Counted from the stretch's first letter, positions 7,913 to 16,325 are shown. The stretch is 29,323 nt of DNA from an uncultured Clostridia bacterium (GCA_934463175.1 CAKSIW010000026.1:1-29323); one strand, 5' to 3'. Notes: generated from the letters alone by a model not told the origin. Numbers and translations: made by a program.

Positions 7913-8203
7913 TAAAAACGGTGAAAAGGGAAAAGGAGAGAAACACAAATTGCAGGAAGCATAAATATGACGGCTGAGGCAAAAGAATTGATTTTTCACA
8001 AGATTTTTTCTTTCCCTGCGTTCCCAAGCTTTTCCCTATCCCATTGAAAAAACGGGGCTGTTTAAAAAGTCGGATTGACTTTTTAAACAGCCCGTTTCAT
8101 TTAAAAAAATTTTGCGTAAATTACCGCACATTCCAAACTTTTTGCGTTATAGATTTTCAGCATTTTCATAAACTAATATTGGACACGGAAAGGATTGATG
8201 CCC
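7913..8203. other. Non-coding stretch after typA
   Basis: No convincing gene. It holds the palindromic terminator-like hairpin at 8055-8093 and otherwise AT-rich DNA. A 26-codon frame at 7967-8047 has a weak AGGAAG site, but nothing else supports it. Confidence 0.6.
8055..8093 (+). terminator. Palindromic hairpin, probable typA terminator (repeat copy 1)
   Basis: Perfect 17-base arms GGGCTGTTTAAAAAGTC (8055-8071) and GACTTTTTAAACAGCCC (8077-8093) with loop GGATT. The T tract after the stem is weak. A nearly identical hairpin lies at 10239-10275, so this is a repeated element as well as a likely terminator. Confidence 0.75.
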
Positions 8204-8317
8204 ATGAAAATGAAATTTTCAAAGCTTTTTTTGCTCATCTGTCTTGCCGCTGCTCTTTCAAAAAACGTTTATACACCCGTTTTTGCGGCAAATCCGTCTG
8301 CGGTATGTGACAGATAA
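8204..8317 (+). CDS. Possible 37-residue secreted peptide, or relic of a secreted protein gene
   Basis: An ATG at 8204 has AAAGGA nine bases upstream. The frame reads MKMKFSKLFLLICLAAALSK and then continues to TPVFA|ANPSAVCDR. This is a well-formed signal peptide: basic start, hydrophobic core, and a V-F-A cleavage site. Cleavage would leave only nine residues with one cysteine. A caution is that another frame downstream (8289-8348) reads RLRYVTDNPNARQTVTL before its stop and looks like a real protein end. The locus could therefore be the two ends of a larger secreted protein gene after an internal deletion. I see no clear promoter. No family is recognised. Confidence 0.4.
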   Translation: MKMKFSKLFLLICLAAALSKNVYTPVFAANPSAVCDR

Positions 8318-8320
8318 CCC

Positions 8321-8368
8321 GAATGCGCGGCAGACTGTGACGCTGTAATCATAGTTTGCCGCGCATTC
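8321..8368. repeat. Long hairpin between the small ORF and murC
   Basis: Arms GAATGCGCGGCAGACT (8321-8336) and AGTTTGCCGCGCATTC (8353-8368) pair over 16 positions with one G-T wobble. There is no T run on either side, so it may act as a weak terminator or as an mRNA end-stabilising structure for the convergent genes. Confidence 0.6.
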
Positions 8369-8384
8369 CGCGGTTTATACATAT

Positions 8385-9770
8385 TCAGTCGGAATTTTCC
8401 GCAAGAAGTGCTCTGCCGATTTTGAAAACATCGCCTGCACCCATGGTAATCACCATGTCACCCTGTTTTGCGTTTTGGAGAATATACCGTTTAATCGCGT
8501 CAAAATCGTTGATATACACACCGTTTGTTATGAGCCTTGCAAGGTCGCATGAATGAATTGTGCCGTCATATTTCTCGCGTGCGGGGTATACATCGGCAAC
8601 AACGACCCTGTCGGCATGAGATAGAGCCTCGGCAAACCTCGGCAGAAATGCCTTGGTTCTGGAATAGGTGTGAGGCTGGAATATGCACCATATGTCACCG
8701 TTTGCAACCTCACGCGCCGCCTTGAGCGTGCTTTCGATTTCGGTCGGGTGGTGGGCATAGTCATCAATGAGGGAAATTCCGTTCACCTCGCCCACATTTT
8801 CAAACCGGCGTTTTGTTCCCGAAAAGCTTTCAAGCCCGCGGCGGATATGCTCCTCATCAATTCCGATTTCACGCGCCGCCGTGAGTGCTGCAAGTGCGTT
8901 GCGGACGTTGTGGCTGCCGTGAACGTGAAGCCGGAGCTTTGTGAAAAGACGACCGTGGAGATATACGTCAAACTCCGTCATTCCGTCATCGTTTACGTGT
9001 ATGTTTTCTGCATATATGTCATTATTTCGGCTGTTTATTCCGTATTTCACGATTTTTTTGTCTATGTTTTGCACAACGGTCATTGCGCATTTATCGTCAG
9101 AACAAACAATTATGCAACCAAGAGGTGAATTTAGTCTTGCAAATTTCTCAAAAGATGATATAATGTGGTTAAGATTAGAAAAATAGTCAAGATGATCCTC
9201 TTCAACATTGGTAATCACAGAAATATAGGGGTGAAAGTGGAGAAAGCTCTCAACATATTCGCATGCTTCAAAGACAAGATAGTTTTCCTTGCCGATTTTG
9301 TAGTTTCCGTTTATCTGAGGCAGCTCTCCGCCGACAAGGATTGTCGGGTCAAGCTCCGCTTCAAGCAATATGAGCGACAGCATGGAGGTTGTTGTGGTTT
9401 TTCCGTGAGTTCCTGCAACGGCAATCGGGAATTTATACCGCAGCATGAGCTGTCCCAGAAGCTCTGCGCGTTCCATGACGGGAATGCCGAGAGAGCGTGC
9501 GCGGACAAGCTCGGGGTTGTCCTTCGGAATTGCGGCGGTGTAGCAGACGAGATCGGGATCCTTCACATTTTCGGGACTGTGCCCGATGTGAACCTCGACT
9601 CCCGAGCTGCGAAGGTTTTCGGTCAGGTTGGTTTCACATCTGTCAGAGCCTGAAACGGTATAGCCGAAATAGCGCAGCATATGTGCAAGCGCACTCATGC
9701 TGATACCTCCGATTCCGACCATATGTATATGTGCATTTTCGGGCAGCGCAGAAAGCTTGGCTTCACTCAA
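8385..9770 (-). CDS. murC: UDP-N-acetylmuramate--L-alanine ligase
   Basis: The 461-residue cytoplasmic ATP-dependent ligase adds L-alanine to UDP-N-acetylmuramic acid, the first peptide step of peptidoglycan synthesis. The N-terminal MVGIGGISMSALAHML binds the UDP substrate. GTHGKTTTTSM is the ATP loop, and DDYAHHPTEI marks the C-terminal domain. I chose TTG at 9770: AAGGAG lies nine bases upstream of it, whereas it directly abuts the ATG at 9776, which is too close. The longer frame to 9836 would run through the promoter. The resulting length matches the family. It is divergent from spoVG and not in a division-wall cluster. Confidence 0.93.
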   Translation of the reverse strand: MSEAKLSALPENAHIHMVGIGGISMSALAHMLRYFGYTVSGSDRCETNLTENLRSSGVEVHIGHSPENVKDPDLVCYTAAIPKDNPELVRARSLGIPVMERAELLGQLMLRYKFPIAVAGTHGKTTTTSMLSLILLEAELDPTILVGGELPQINGNYKIGKENYLVFEACEYVESFLHFHPYISVITNVEEDHLDYFSNLNHIISSFEKFARLNSPLGCIIVCSDDKCAMTVVQNIDKKIVKYGINSRNNDIYAENIHVNDDGMTEFDVYLHGRLFTKLRLHVHGSHNVRNALAALTAAREIGIDEEHIRRGLESFSGTKRRFENVGEVNGISLIDDYAHHPTEIESTLKAAREVANGDIWCIFQPHTYSRTKAFLPRFAEALSHADRVVVADVYPAREKYDGTIHSCDLARLITNGVYINDFDAIKRYILQNAKQGDMVITMGAGDVFKIGRALLAENSD

Positions 9771-9788
9771 AACGTTCATCTCCTTAAT

Positions 9789-9801
9789 GATATTTAATAT
9801 C
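9789..9801. promoter_or_regulatory. 13-base perfect palindrome in the murC leader
   Basis: GATATTTAATATC is a 6-1-6 perfect inverted repeat between the murC -10 box and its ribosome binding site, in a normal repressor position. It is short and AT-rich, so chance is possible. Confidence 0.3.
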
Positions 9802-9807
9802 AAGGCT

Positions 9808-9836
9808 ATTGTATCACATATTTGTGAAATTATCAA
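9808..9836 (-). promoter_or_regulatory. Promoter of murC with an internal inverted repeat
   Basis: On the minus strand TTGATA (9831-9836), 17 bases, TACAAT (9808-9813) with an extended -10 TG. The spacer contains TCACA-4-TGTGA (9814-9827), a possible operator. Confidence 0.6.
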
Positions 9837-9943
9837 TATAGGTATTATATTATTATTAAAAAATTTTTATACTGAAAAATAATAAAAATTTATAAAACAC
9901 ATTACAAAAGCCGGTCATGTCCGGCAGAAGGCGGTGCATTACT

Positions 9944-10219
9944 ATGGAAATCACTGACATCAAGGTCAGAAAAATCAATGCGGAGGGCAGAATGAAGGCG
10001 GTTGTTTCCGTGACCTTCGATGATGCATTTGTTGTGCACGATATAAAAGTTATTGCCGGACAGGACAAGCTTTTTATCGCAATGCCGAGCAGGAAAACAC
10101 CTGACGGCGAATTTAAGGATATTGCACATCCGATCAATGCTTCCATGCGTGAGCTGCTTCAGAATATGATTCTTGAAAAATATGAGGAATCGCTTGCTGA
10201 AGCTGAGATTGAAGCATAA
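9944..10219 (+). CDS. spoVG: SpoVG regulatory protein
   Basis: The 91-residue protein matches SpoVG throughout: MEITDIKVRKINAEGRMKA at the start, then FDDAFVVHDIKVI, and MPSRKTPDGEFKDIAHPIN. SpoVG is a small nucleic-acid-binding regulator. It affects asymmetric septation and cortex formation in spore formers, and virulence and metabolism genes in others. The start at 9944 is preferred because AAGGCGG lies nine bases upstream and the homology begins there; an ATG at 9917 would add nine unlike residues. The 110-base AT-rich leader shows no clear consensus promoter, which would fit use of a special sigma factor, but that is only inference. Confidence 0.95.
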   Translation: MEITDIKVRKINAEGRMKAVVSVTFDDAFVVHDIKVIAGQDKLFIAMPSRKTPDGEFKDIAHPINASMRELLQNMILEKYEESLAEAEIEA

Positions 10220-10238
10220 AAATACAATAAAAAGCTGA

Positions 10239-10275
10239 GGCTGTTAAAAAAGTCAGATTGACTTTTTTAACAGCC
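10239..10275. terminator. Palindromic hairpin ending spoVG and the arginine operon (repeat copy 2)
   Basis: Perfect 16-base arms GGCTGTTAAAAAAGTC and GACTTTTTTAACAGCC with loop AGATT. T runs follow on both strands, so it can end spoVG from the left and carB/dapF from the right. Stem and loop match the hairpin at 8055-8093 almost exactly. Confidence 0.9.
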
Positions 10276-10318
10276 TTTTCTTTTTCTGCGTTTCGGAGTT
10301 TTTCAAAACCCCCGATTT

Positions 10319-13300
10319 TTAATATTCAATATATCCCTCATAGACCTCTGTTGCATTCCCCGTCAGGAAAATTGCTTCATCGGTATATCTGACGGTCAGC
10401 TCGCCGCCGTTGACTCTGACGGTGATGTCCTCACCCTTCAGGCAGTGACCGTTTTCAACAGCCGCAGCAACCGCGGCACACGCGCCCGTTCCGCAGGCAG
10501 GCGTCTCGCCGTTTCCGCGTTCCCAGACGCGCATTCTGATTGTTCTGTCATCAACCACGCGGACAAATTCGGTGTTGATTCTTTCGGGGAACAGCTCAGA
10601 ATTTTCAAAAAGCGGTCCGATTTTCGGCAGATCAATGTTATCAATTCTGTCGCAGAACACAACACAGTGCGGATTTCCGACCGATACGCATGTTATGTCA
10701 AACTCTCCGCCGCCGATTTTAACGGTTCGACCGATAACACTTTCGCCGTCAAGCACGGTCGGTATGTCGCACGGACGCAGACTGACAGTGCCCATGTCAA
10801 CGGAAACGCTGCGAACCTTGCCGCCGTAGAGATACACGCTCAGATGTTTTATTCCGCTTGCGGTTTCGATTGTCATATTCTTTTTCGGAACAATACCGTT
10901 GTCAAAAAGATATTTTCCCACGCAGCGAATGCTGTTTCCTGCCATTTTTCCCTCACTGCCGTCGCTGTTGAATATTCTCATCTTTGCGTCGGCAATGCCC
11001 GAACGTTCAATCAGAACCAGACCGTCACCGCCGATTCCCGTGTGACGCTGAGTGAGCATAACGCTGAGAGATTCGGGACAGGTTATGTCGCCGTTCATGT
11101 TGTCAAAGAAAATATAGTCATCGCCCGTGCCGTGCATTTTCACAAATTTCATTTTCTGTTTTGCGGTTCGGAGGTTTGCAATGTCAACAAGCTCCGTGTT
11201 GCCCTCGTTGAAACGGCTCAGAATTATGTCCGCAAGCGCGTTTGCCGTGTCGAGTGAGGTCAGGCACGCAATGGAAAGCTGAAGCGCGCGGCGGTGAATG
11301 TTCATATAATCCGCAATATCCTTCGGGTCGCCCGAGTTGGTGTATATCATGCAGCCGACCTTTCCGCTCTCCAGGAGCGGAATGATTTCCGGTTTTTCAA
11401 CCGCTGTCACGTCAAAGCCGAGATGTCCGATTGTTTCGCGGTTCTCGGGACTTGCATAAATGGTCAGCCCGGCATCGTAAAACTTTTTCGCAAGACGGAG
11501 CAGTTCAATTCTCTCGCGCGGGTCAACGCTGATGAAAACACCGCCGAAATCCTCACCAAGCTTGAAGCCTGCCGCAACAAGCCCCTTGAACAAAGCCTCG
11601 TTAAGGGTTTTGCCGACTCCCAGCACTTCGCCCGTGGATTTCATTTCAGGACCGAGAAGAGAGTTTATGTCGGTGAGCTTTTCAAACGAGAAAACAGGCA
11701 CCTTGACCGAGACATATGGCGAAGGTTTATATAGCCCCGTGCCGTAGCCGAGACTGCGGAGCGGCTCGCCCTGCATAACCCGTGTTGCAAGGTCAATCAT
11801 CGGAACTCCCGAAACCTTGCTGATATACGGCACTGTCCGCGACGCTCTCGGGTTCACCTCAATGACATATATTTCATTTTTGTAAATCAGATATTGAATG
11901 TTGATGAGTCCCTTTGTTTTAAGCGACAGAGCCAGCTTTTCCGAGCAGCTTACCATTGATTCCAGGAGACGGTCTGAGGTGTTCTGCGGCGGATAAACCG
12001 CAATGGAATCGCCGCTGTGTATTCCGGCACGCTCAACATGCTCCAGAATGCCCGGAATCAAAACGTCCTCGCCGTCAGATATGACATCAACTTCAAGCTC
12101 CTTGCCCATCATATATTTGTCAACCAGAACGGGGTTTTCGATTCCCTGACCGAGAATGACGTCCATATACCGCCTGATGTCAAGGTCGGTGTATGCGATT
12201 GTCATGTTCTGACCGCCGATGACATAGGACGGGCGCAGCAGAACAGGAAAGCCGAGAGTGTTTGCTGCGGATATTGCCTCATCACAGGTCATGACAGTCA
12301 TGCCTTGGGGTCTCTTGAAGCCGAAACGCTCCAGAAGCGCGTCAAAACGCTCTCTGTCCTCAGCCATATCAATGCTTTCGGCAGAGGTTCCGAGAATTTT
12401 AACGCCCATTTTGTCCAGAAAGCCTGTCAGCTTGATTGCAGTCTGACCGCCGAACGCAACAACAACGCCGTCGGGCTTTTCAACCTCAATGACGTTCATA
12501 ACGTCCTCTCCCGTCAGCGGCTCAAAATAGAGCCTGTCCGCCGTGTCAAAGTCGGTTGACACGGTTTCGGGGTTGTTGTTGATGATAACAACGGTATAGC
12601 CCATTTCCTTCAGAGTCCAGACGCAGTGAACGGAGGAATAGTCAAACTCAATTCCCTGTCCGATTCTGATCGGACCCGAGCCGAGAACAATGATTTTCTT
12701 TCCGTCCGTTGCGGTTTGCCTTGCCTCGCATTCGAAGTCATAGGTGCTGTAGAAATACGGGGTTTCCGCGGCAAATTCGCCGCCGCAGGTGTCGACCATT
12801 TTATAGACAGCGTGGCGCGGTGACTCGATTTTGCAGCCTGAGATTCTTTCGATTGCCGCGTCGGTATATCCGAGCTGCTTGCCCTTGAGATACAGCTCAC
12901 GGCTCAAATTTCCGCCTTCAAGCTCACGTTCATATTCGGCAAGATGAGCCAGCTTTGAGATGAACCAGCGGTCAATTTTTGTTATATCGTGAATTTTGTC
13001 AGCCGAGATGCCTTGCCTGAGTGCTTCAAAAACCGCAAACATGCGGCGGTCGTCAATTTGGTGAAGCTGCGCCTCAATGTCGCAGCCGCGAAGCTGAGGC
13101 ATGTTCAGGGTGTCAAGCCCGATTTCCGCACCGCGGACAGCCTTCATAACCGCCGCTTCAAAGGTGGGCGCAATTGACATGACCTCGCCCGTTGCCTTCA
13201 TCTGTGTGCCGAGAGTTCGTTTTGCATAAACAAATTTGTCAAACGGCCATTTCGGGAGCTTGACAACGACATAGTCGAGAGCAGGCTCAAAGCATGCACA

Positions 13301-14326
13301 GGTTTTGCCTGTTATATCATTTTTAATCTCGTCAAGGGTATATCCGAGAGCGATTTTTGCCGCGACCTTTGCAATCGGGTATCCCGTTGCCTTGCTGGCA
13401 AGAGCTGAGGAACGCGAAACACGCGGATTGACCTCGATGACGGCATATTCAAAGCTGTCGGGATTGAGTGCAAACTGACAGTTGCAGCCCCCCTCAATTT
13501 TGAGTGCCGTGATAATGTCAAGCGACGCGGAGCGCAGCATTTGATATTCCTTGTCGGAAAGTGTGACTGCAGGGGCAACAACAATGCTGTCGCCCGTGTG
13601 AACGCCGACAGGGTCAAAGTTTTCCATGCTGCACACCGTGATGACGTTGCCTGCACTGTCGCGGATAACCTCAAATTCAATTTCCTTCCAGCCGTATATA
13701 TATTTCTCCACAAGAATCTGACTGATCGGCGAAAGGTCAAGACCGCTCCGCGCGATTGTCAGAAATTCATCTTCGCTGTATGCAACGCCGCCGCCTGCAC
13801 CGCCGAGAGTGAATGCAGGGCGGATTATGACGGGGAAGCCAATCCTTTTTGCAATGCTGAGTGCGGTGTCAATGTCGGTTGCAATGTCCGACGGAATGAC
13901 GGGCTGACCGAGCGAGAGCATAGTTTCCTTGAAAAGCTCTCTGTCCTCAGCACGGTCGATTGCCTCTTCGTTTGTGCCGATGAGAGTGACTTCCATGCGC
14001 GAAAGAAAGCCTTCCTTTGAAAGCTGCATGGCAATTGTCAGACCCGTCTGACCTCCGAGAGAGGCGAGAAGACTGTCGGGACGTTCCTTTTCGATTATTC
14101 TTTTGACCGTTTCCGCTGTGAGCGGTTCAAGGTAAATCTTGTCCGCCATTGCCTTGTCGGTCATTATTGTTGCAGGGTTTGAATTAACAAGGACAATGCT
14201 GAGTCCCGCGTCGCGCAGCACACGGCAAGCCTGAGCTCCTGCATAGTCAAACTCGGCTGCCTGACCGATGACAATCGGACCTGAGCCGATGACCAGAACC
14301 TTTTTGATATTCGGATTAAGCGGCAT
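10319..14326 (-). CDS. carB-dapF: Fused carbamoyl phosphate synthase large subunit and DapF-like diaminopimelate epimerase
   Basis: One 1335-residue frame. Residues 1-1058 are a complete CarB: a first ATP-grasp half (LVIGSGPIVIGQAAEFDYAG, then EVNPRVSRSSALASKATGYPIA), and a second half from about 545 (VLGSGPIRIGQGIEFDYSS, EVNPRASRTVPYISK). It ends with an MGS-type allosteric domain to about 1050. Residues 1059-1335 (from position 11152) are a full-length DapF: KFVKMHGTGDDYIFFD, TGIGGDGLV, SVGNPHCV, ACGTGACA. CarB makes carbamoyl phosphate with CarA; DapF interconverts LL- and meso-diaminopimelate. There is no stop and no ribosome binding site before the internal ATG. The first DapF catalytic cysteine is replaced by Ala1129; Cys1278 is kept. 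The start overlaps the carA stop (TAATG) with GGGAGG upstream. Confidence 0.95.
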   Translation of the reverse strand: MPLNPNIKKVLVIGSGPIVIGQAAEFDYAGAQACRVLRDAGLSIVLVNSNPATIMTDKAMADKIYLEPLTAETVKRIIEKERPDSLLASLGGQTGLTIAMQLSKEGFLSRMEVTLIGTNEEAIDRAEDRELFKETMLSLGQPVIPSDIATDIDTALSIAKRIGFPVIIRPAFTLGGAGGGVAYSEDEFLTIARSGLDLSPISQILVEKYIYGWKEIEFEVIRDSAGNVITVCSMENFDPVGVHTGDSIVVAPAVTLSDKEYQMLRSASLDIITALKIEGGCNCQFALNPDSFEYAVIEVNPRVSRSSALASKATGYPIAKVAAKIALGYTLDEIKNDITGKTCACFEPALDYVVVKLPKWPFDKFVYAKRTLGTQMKATGEVMSIAPTFEAAVMKAVRGAEIGLDTLNMPQLRGCDIEAQLHQIDDRRMFAVFEALRQGISADKIHDITKIDRWFISKLAHLAEYERELEGGNLSRELYLKGKQLGYTDAAIERISGCKIESPRHAVYKMVDTCGGEFAAETPYFYSTYDFECEARQTATDGKKIIVLGSGPIRIGQGIEFDYSSVHCVWTLKEMGYTVVIINNNPETVSTDFDTADRLYFEPLTGEDVMNVIEVEKPDGVVVAFGGQTAIKLTGFLDKMGVKILGTSAESIDMAEDRERFDALLERFGFKRPQGMTVMTCDEAISAANTLGFPVLLRPSYVIGGQNMTIAYTDLDIRRYMDVILGQGIENPVLVDKYMMGKELEVDVISDGEDVLIPGILEHVERAGIHSGDSIAVYPPQNTSDRLLESMVSCSEKLALSLKTKGLINIQYLIYKNEIYVIEVNPRASRTVPYISKVSGVPMIDLATRVMQGEPLRSLGYGTGLYKPSPYVSVKVPVFSFEKLTDINSLLGPEMKSTGEVLGVGKTLNEALFKGLVAAGFKLGEDFGGVFISVDPRERIELLRLAKKFYDAGLTIYASPENRETIGHLGFDVTAVEKPEIIPLLESGKVGCMIYTNSGDPKDIADYMNIHRRALQLSIACLTSLDTANALADIILSRFNEGNTELVDIANLRTAKQKMKFVKMHGTGDDYIFFDNMNGDITCPESLSVMLTQRHTGIGGDGLVLIERSGIADAKMRIFNSDGSEGKMAGNSIRCVGKYLFDNGIVPKKNMTIETASGIKHLSVYLYGGKVRSVSVDMGTVSLRPCDIPTVLDGESVIGRTVKIGGGEFDITCVSVGNPHCVVFCDRIDNIDLPKIGPLFENSELFPERINTEFVRVVDDRTIRMRVWERGNGETPACGTGACAAVAAAVENGHCLKGEDITVRVNGGELTVRYTDEAIFLTGNATEVYEGYIEY

Positions 14327-15387
14327 TACAAAGCACCTCCCGTCATGCTGATGAATTTGTCAAACAAAAATCCCGTATCCTTCGGACCTGAACAAGCCTC
14401 GGGGTGGAACTGAACCGAGAATGCGTTCATTGACGGATATTCCACGCCCTCGCACGTTCCGTCATTTGCGTTTGTATAGCTGACGCGTGCACCGTCGGGG
14501 AGCGAGTCGGAAATCACGGCATAGCCGTGGTTCTGGCTTGATATGTATACTCTGCCGTTTTCGGTGCACCGAACAGGCTGATTGACTCCGCGGTGACCGT
14601 ATTTCAGCTTTTCGCATTTTCCGCCGCAGGCAAGTGCAAGCAGCTGATGCCCGAGACATATTCCGAAAATCGGACGTTTGCCGATTATGCTTTTCAGCAT
14701 TTCAATGACTCCCGTGTTTTCCGCAGGGTCGCCCGGACCGTTTGAAAGCATGATTTTGTCATATCCGAGAAGCGTTTCCGCATTTGTGTCATACGGGAAG
14801 ACGGTCACGGTGCAGCCGCGCGCACAAAGCTCGCGGATTATGTTTCTCTTTGCCCCGAGGTCAAGCAGAGCCACACGGCACTTTTCCGCGCCGTCGGCAG
14901 GAACTGTGAAGGGCTTGCTGCATGAGACCGAACGCACAGCGTCCGACACGGAATATTCCAAAAGCTCCTTCGGCTTGTCAGAGGGCAGCTCGCTTGTGAT
15001 TTTTGCGTTCATGACGCCGCTTTCGCGGATTATGCGCGTGATTTCGCGTGTGTCAACGCCGCACACCCCCGGAATGCCGCAATTTTTGAGGTATTCATCA
15101 AGTGTTCCACCGCTGCGGAAGTTTGACGGCTCGCCGCACAGGTCGCGGACAATATATCCGAAAAGCCGCGGCTTTTCGCTTTCGCAGTCAGAATCAATCA
15201 TTCCGTAGTTTCCGATGAGAGGAAAGGTCTGCATGACAAGCTGACCGTAGTAGCTCGGGTCGGTGATTGTTTCAATATATCCGCCCATGCCAGTTGTGAA
15301 CACAAGCTCGCCGACCGCGTCACAGTCCGCACCGAAGCGTTCGCCGCAGAATATGTGCCCGTCCTCCAAAATAATATATGCCTTCAT
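14326..15387 (-). CDS. carA: Carbamoyl phosphate synthase small subunit
   Basis: The 353-residue glutaminase subunit frees ammonia from glutamine and passes it to CarB. The N-terminal CarA domain (about 1-150) contains TTGMGGYIETITDPSYYGQ and the GVDTREITR segment. The C-terminal class I amidotransferase domain has the nucleophile Cys244 in GICLGHQLL, with His328 and Glu330 in QFHPEA. AAAGGAG precedes the ATG. It lies 32 bases after argF and shares one base with carB. Its place inside the arginine operon suggests an arginine-dedicated enzyme, with pyrimidine needs perhaps met from the same or another copy. Confidence 0.98.
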   Translation of the reverse strand: MKAYIILEDGHIFCGERFGADCDAVGELVFTTGMGGYIETITDPSYYGQLVMQTFPLIGNYGMIDSDCESEKPRLFGYIVRDLCGEPSNFRSGGTLDEYLKNCGIPGVCGVDTREITRIIRESGVMNAKITSELPSDKPKELLEYSVSDAVRSVSCSKPFTVPADGAEKCRVALLDLGAKRNIIRELCARGCTVTVFPYDTNAETLLGYDKIMLSNGPGDPAENTGVIEMLKSIIGKRPIFGICLGHQLLALACGGKCEKLKYGHRGVNQPVRCTENGRVYISSQNHGYAVISDSLPDGARVSYTNANDGTCEGVEYPSMNAFSVQFHPEACSGPKDTGFLFDKFISMTGGAL

Positions 15388-15419
15388 TGAGTTTGTCAGC
15401 TCCTTTCGGTTGTGTTAAA

Positions 15420-16325
15420 TCAGTCCTTCATAACCGTGACAAGAACCGCTTTTTGTGCATGAAGCCTGTTTTCCGCTTCGTCAAAAATTTCATCTGCGTG
15501 TGCCTCAAACACTTCAGCGGTGATTTCCTCGCCGCGGTGTGCCGGCAGACAGTGCAGAACCATTGCGCCCTCGTGCGCGGCAGCCATAACCGAATCGTTC
15601 ACCTGATATTCCTTAAAGATTTCGCGGCGTGCCTTTGCCTCCGATTCCTGCCCCATTGACGCCCAGACATCGGTGTAAATCACGTTTGCGTCCTTTGCGG
15701 CTTCCAAAATGCTGTCTGTGCAGAGGAAGCTTCCGTTTGCCTTTGCCCATTCCATGAGTGCACTGTCGGGTTCATATCCCTTCGGACACGCGATTGCAAA
15801 CGATATTCCAAGCTTTATGCAGCCGACCATGAGCGAATTTGCCATGTTGTTGCCGTCACCGATGAAGCAGAGCTTGAGACCCTTGAGTGTTCCCATATGC
15901 TCGCGGATTGTCATGAGGTCGGCAAGCACCTGACAGGGGTGGCAATAGTCTGTCAGACCGTTGATGACGGGGATTGAGCCGTATTTTGCAAGATCCTCAA
16001 CCTCCTTCTGAGTGAAGGTTCTGATCATGATTCCGTCAAGGAACCGCGACAGAACGCGTGCTGTGTCCTCAACGGGTTCTCCCCTGCCGATCTGGAGGTC
16101 GTTTGAGCTGAGAAACAGCGGATAGCCGCCAAGCTCATGCATTCCGACCTCAAAGGACACACGGGTTCTTGTTGACGATTTTTCAAAAATCATTCCGAGA
16201 GATTTTCCCTTCAGATATTCATGGGGGATTCCGTTCTTTTTGTTGTATTTAAGCTGATCCGCAAGGTTGAGTATGTCGGTTATTTCCTGCGCCGAAAGGT
16301 CGCTGAGTTTCAGTAAATGCTTCAT
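15420..16325 (-). CDS. argF: Ornithine carbamoyltransferase
   Basis: The 301-residue enzyme joins carbamoyl phosphate to ornithine to give citrulline. The carbamoyl phosphate site is STRTR (51-55) and HPCQ (129-132). The ornithine side has WASMGQE (221-227) and HCLP (258-261). It is a biosynthetic type by context, sitting directly between argD and carA, so substrate supply for both halves of the reaction is made from the same transcript. Its start overlaps the argD stop by four bases. Confidence 0.97.
   Translation of the reverse strand: MKHLLKLSDLSAQEITDILNLADQLKYNKKNGIPHEYLKGKSLGMIFEKSSTRTRVSFEVGMHELGGYPLFLSSNDLQIGRGEPVEDTARVLSRFLDGIMIRTFTQKEVEDLAKYGSIPVINGLTDYCHPCQVLADLMTIREHMGTLKGLKLCFIGDGNNMANSLMVGCIKLGISFAIACPKGYEPDSALMEWAKANGSFLCTDSILEAAKDANVIYTDVWASMGQESEAKARREIFKEYQVNDSVMAAAHEGAMVLHCLPAHRGEEITAEVFEAHADEIFDEAENRLHAQKAVLVTVMKD

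Noticed and set aside
7967..8047. 26-codon ORF after typA
   Set aside because: Weak ribosome site, no family features, and it ends just before the terminator hairpin; likely chance.
8044..8310. 88-codon plus-strand ORF across the typA hairpin
   Set aside because: It begins inside the palindromic hairpin, has no ribosome binding site, and overlaps the better supported signal-peptide ORF in another frame.
11130..11175. Separate dapF gene starting at the internal ATG (11152)
   Set aside because: The frame is continuous with carB and no ribosome binding site precedes the ATG, so I annotate one fused gene. Internal initiation cannot be fully excluded.
10445..11257. 270-codon ORF antisense to the dapF part
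   Set aside because: Shadow frame opposite a clearly conserved protein; no ribosome site.
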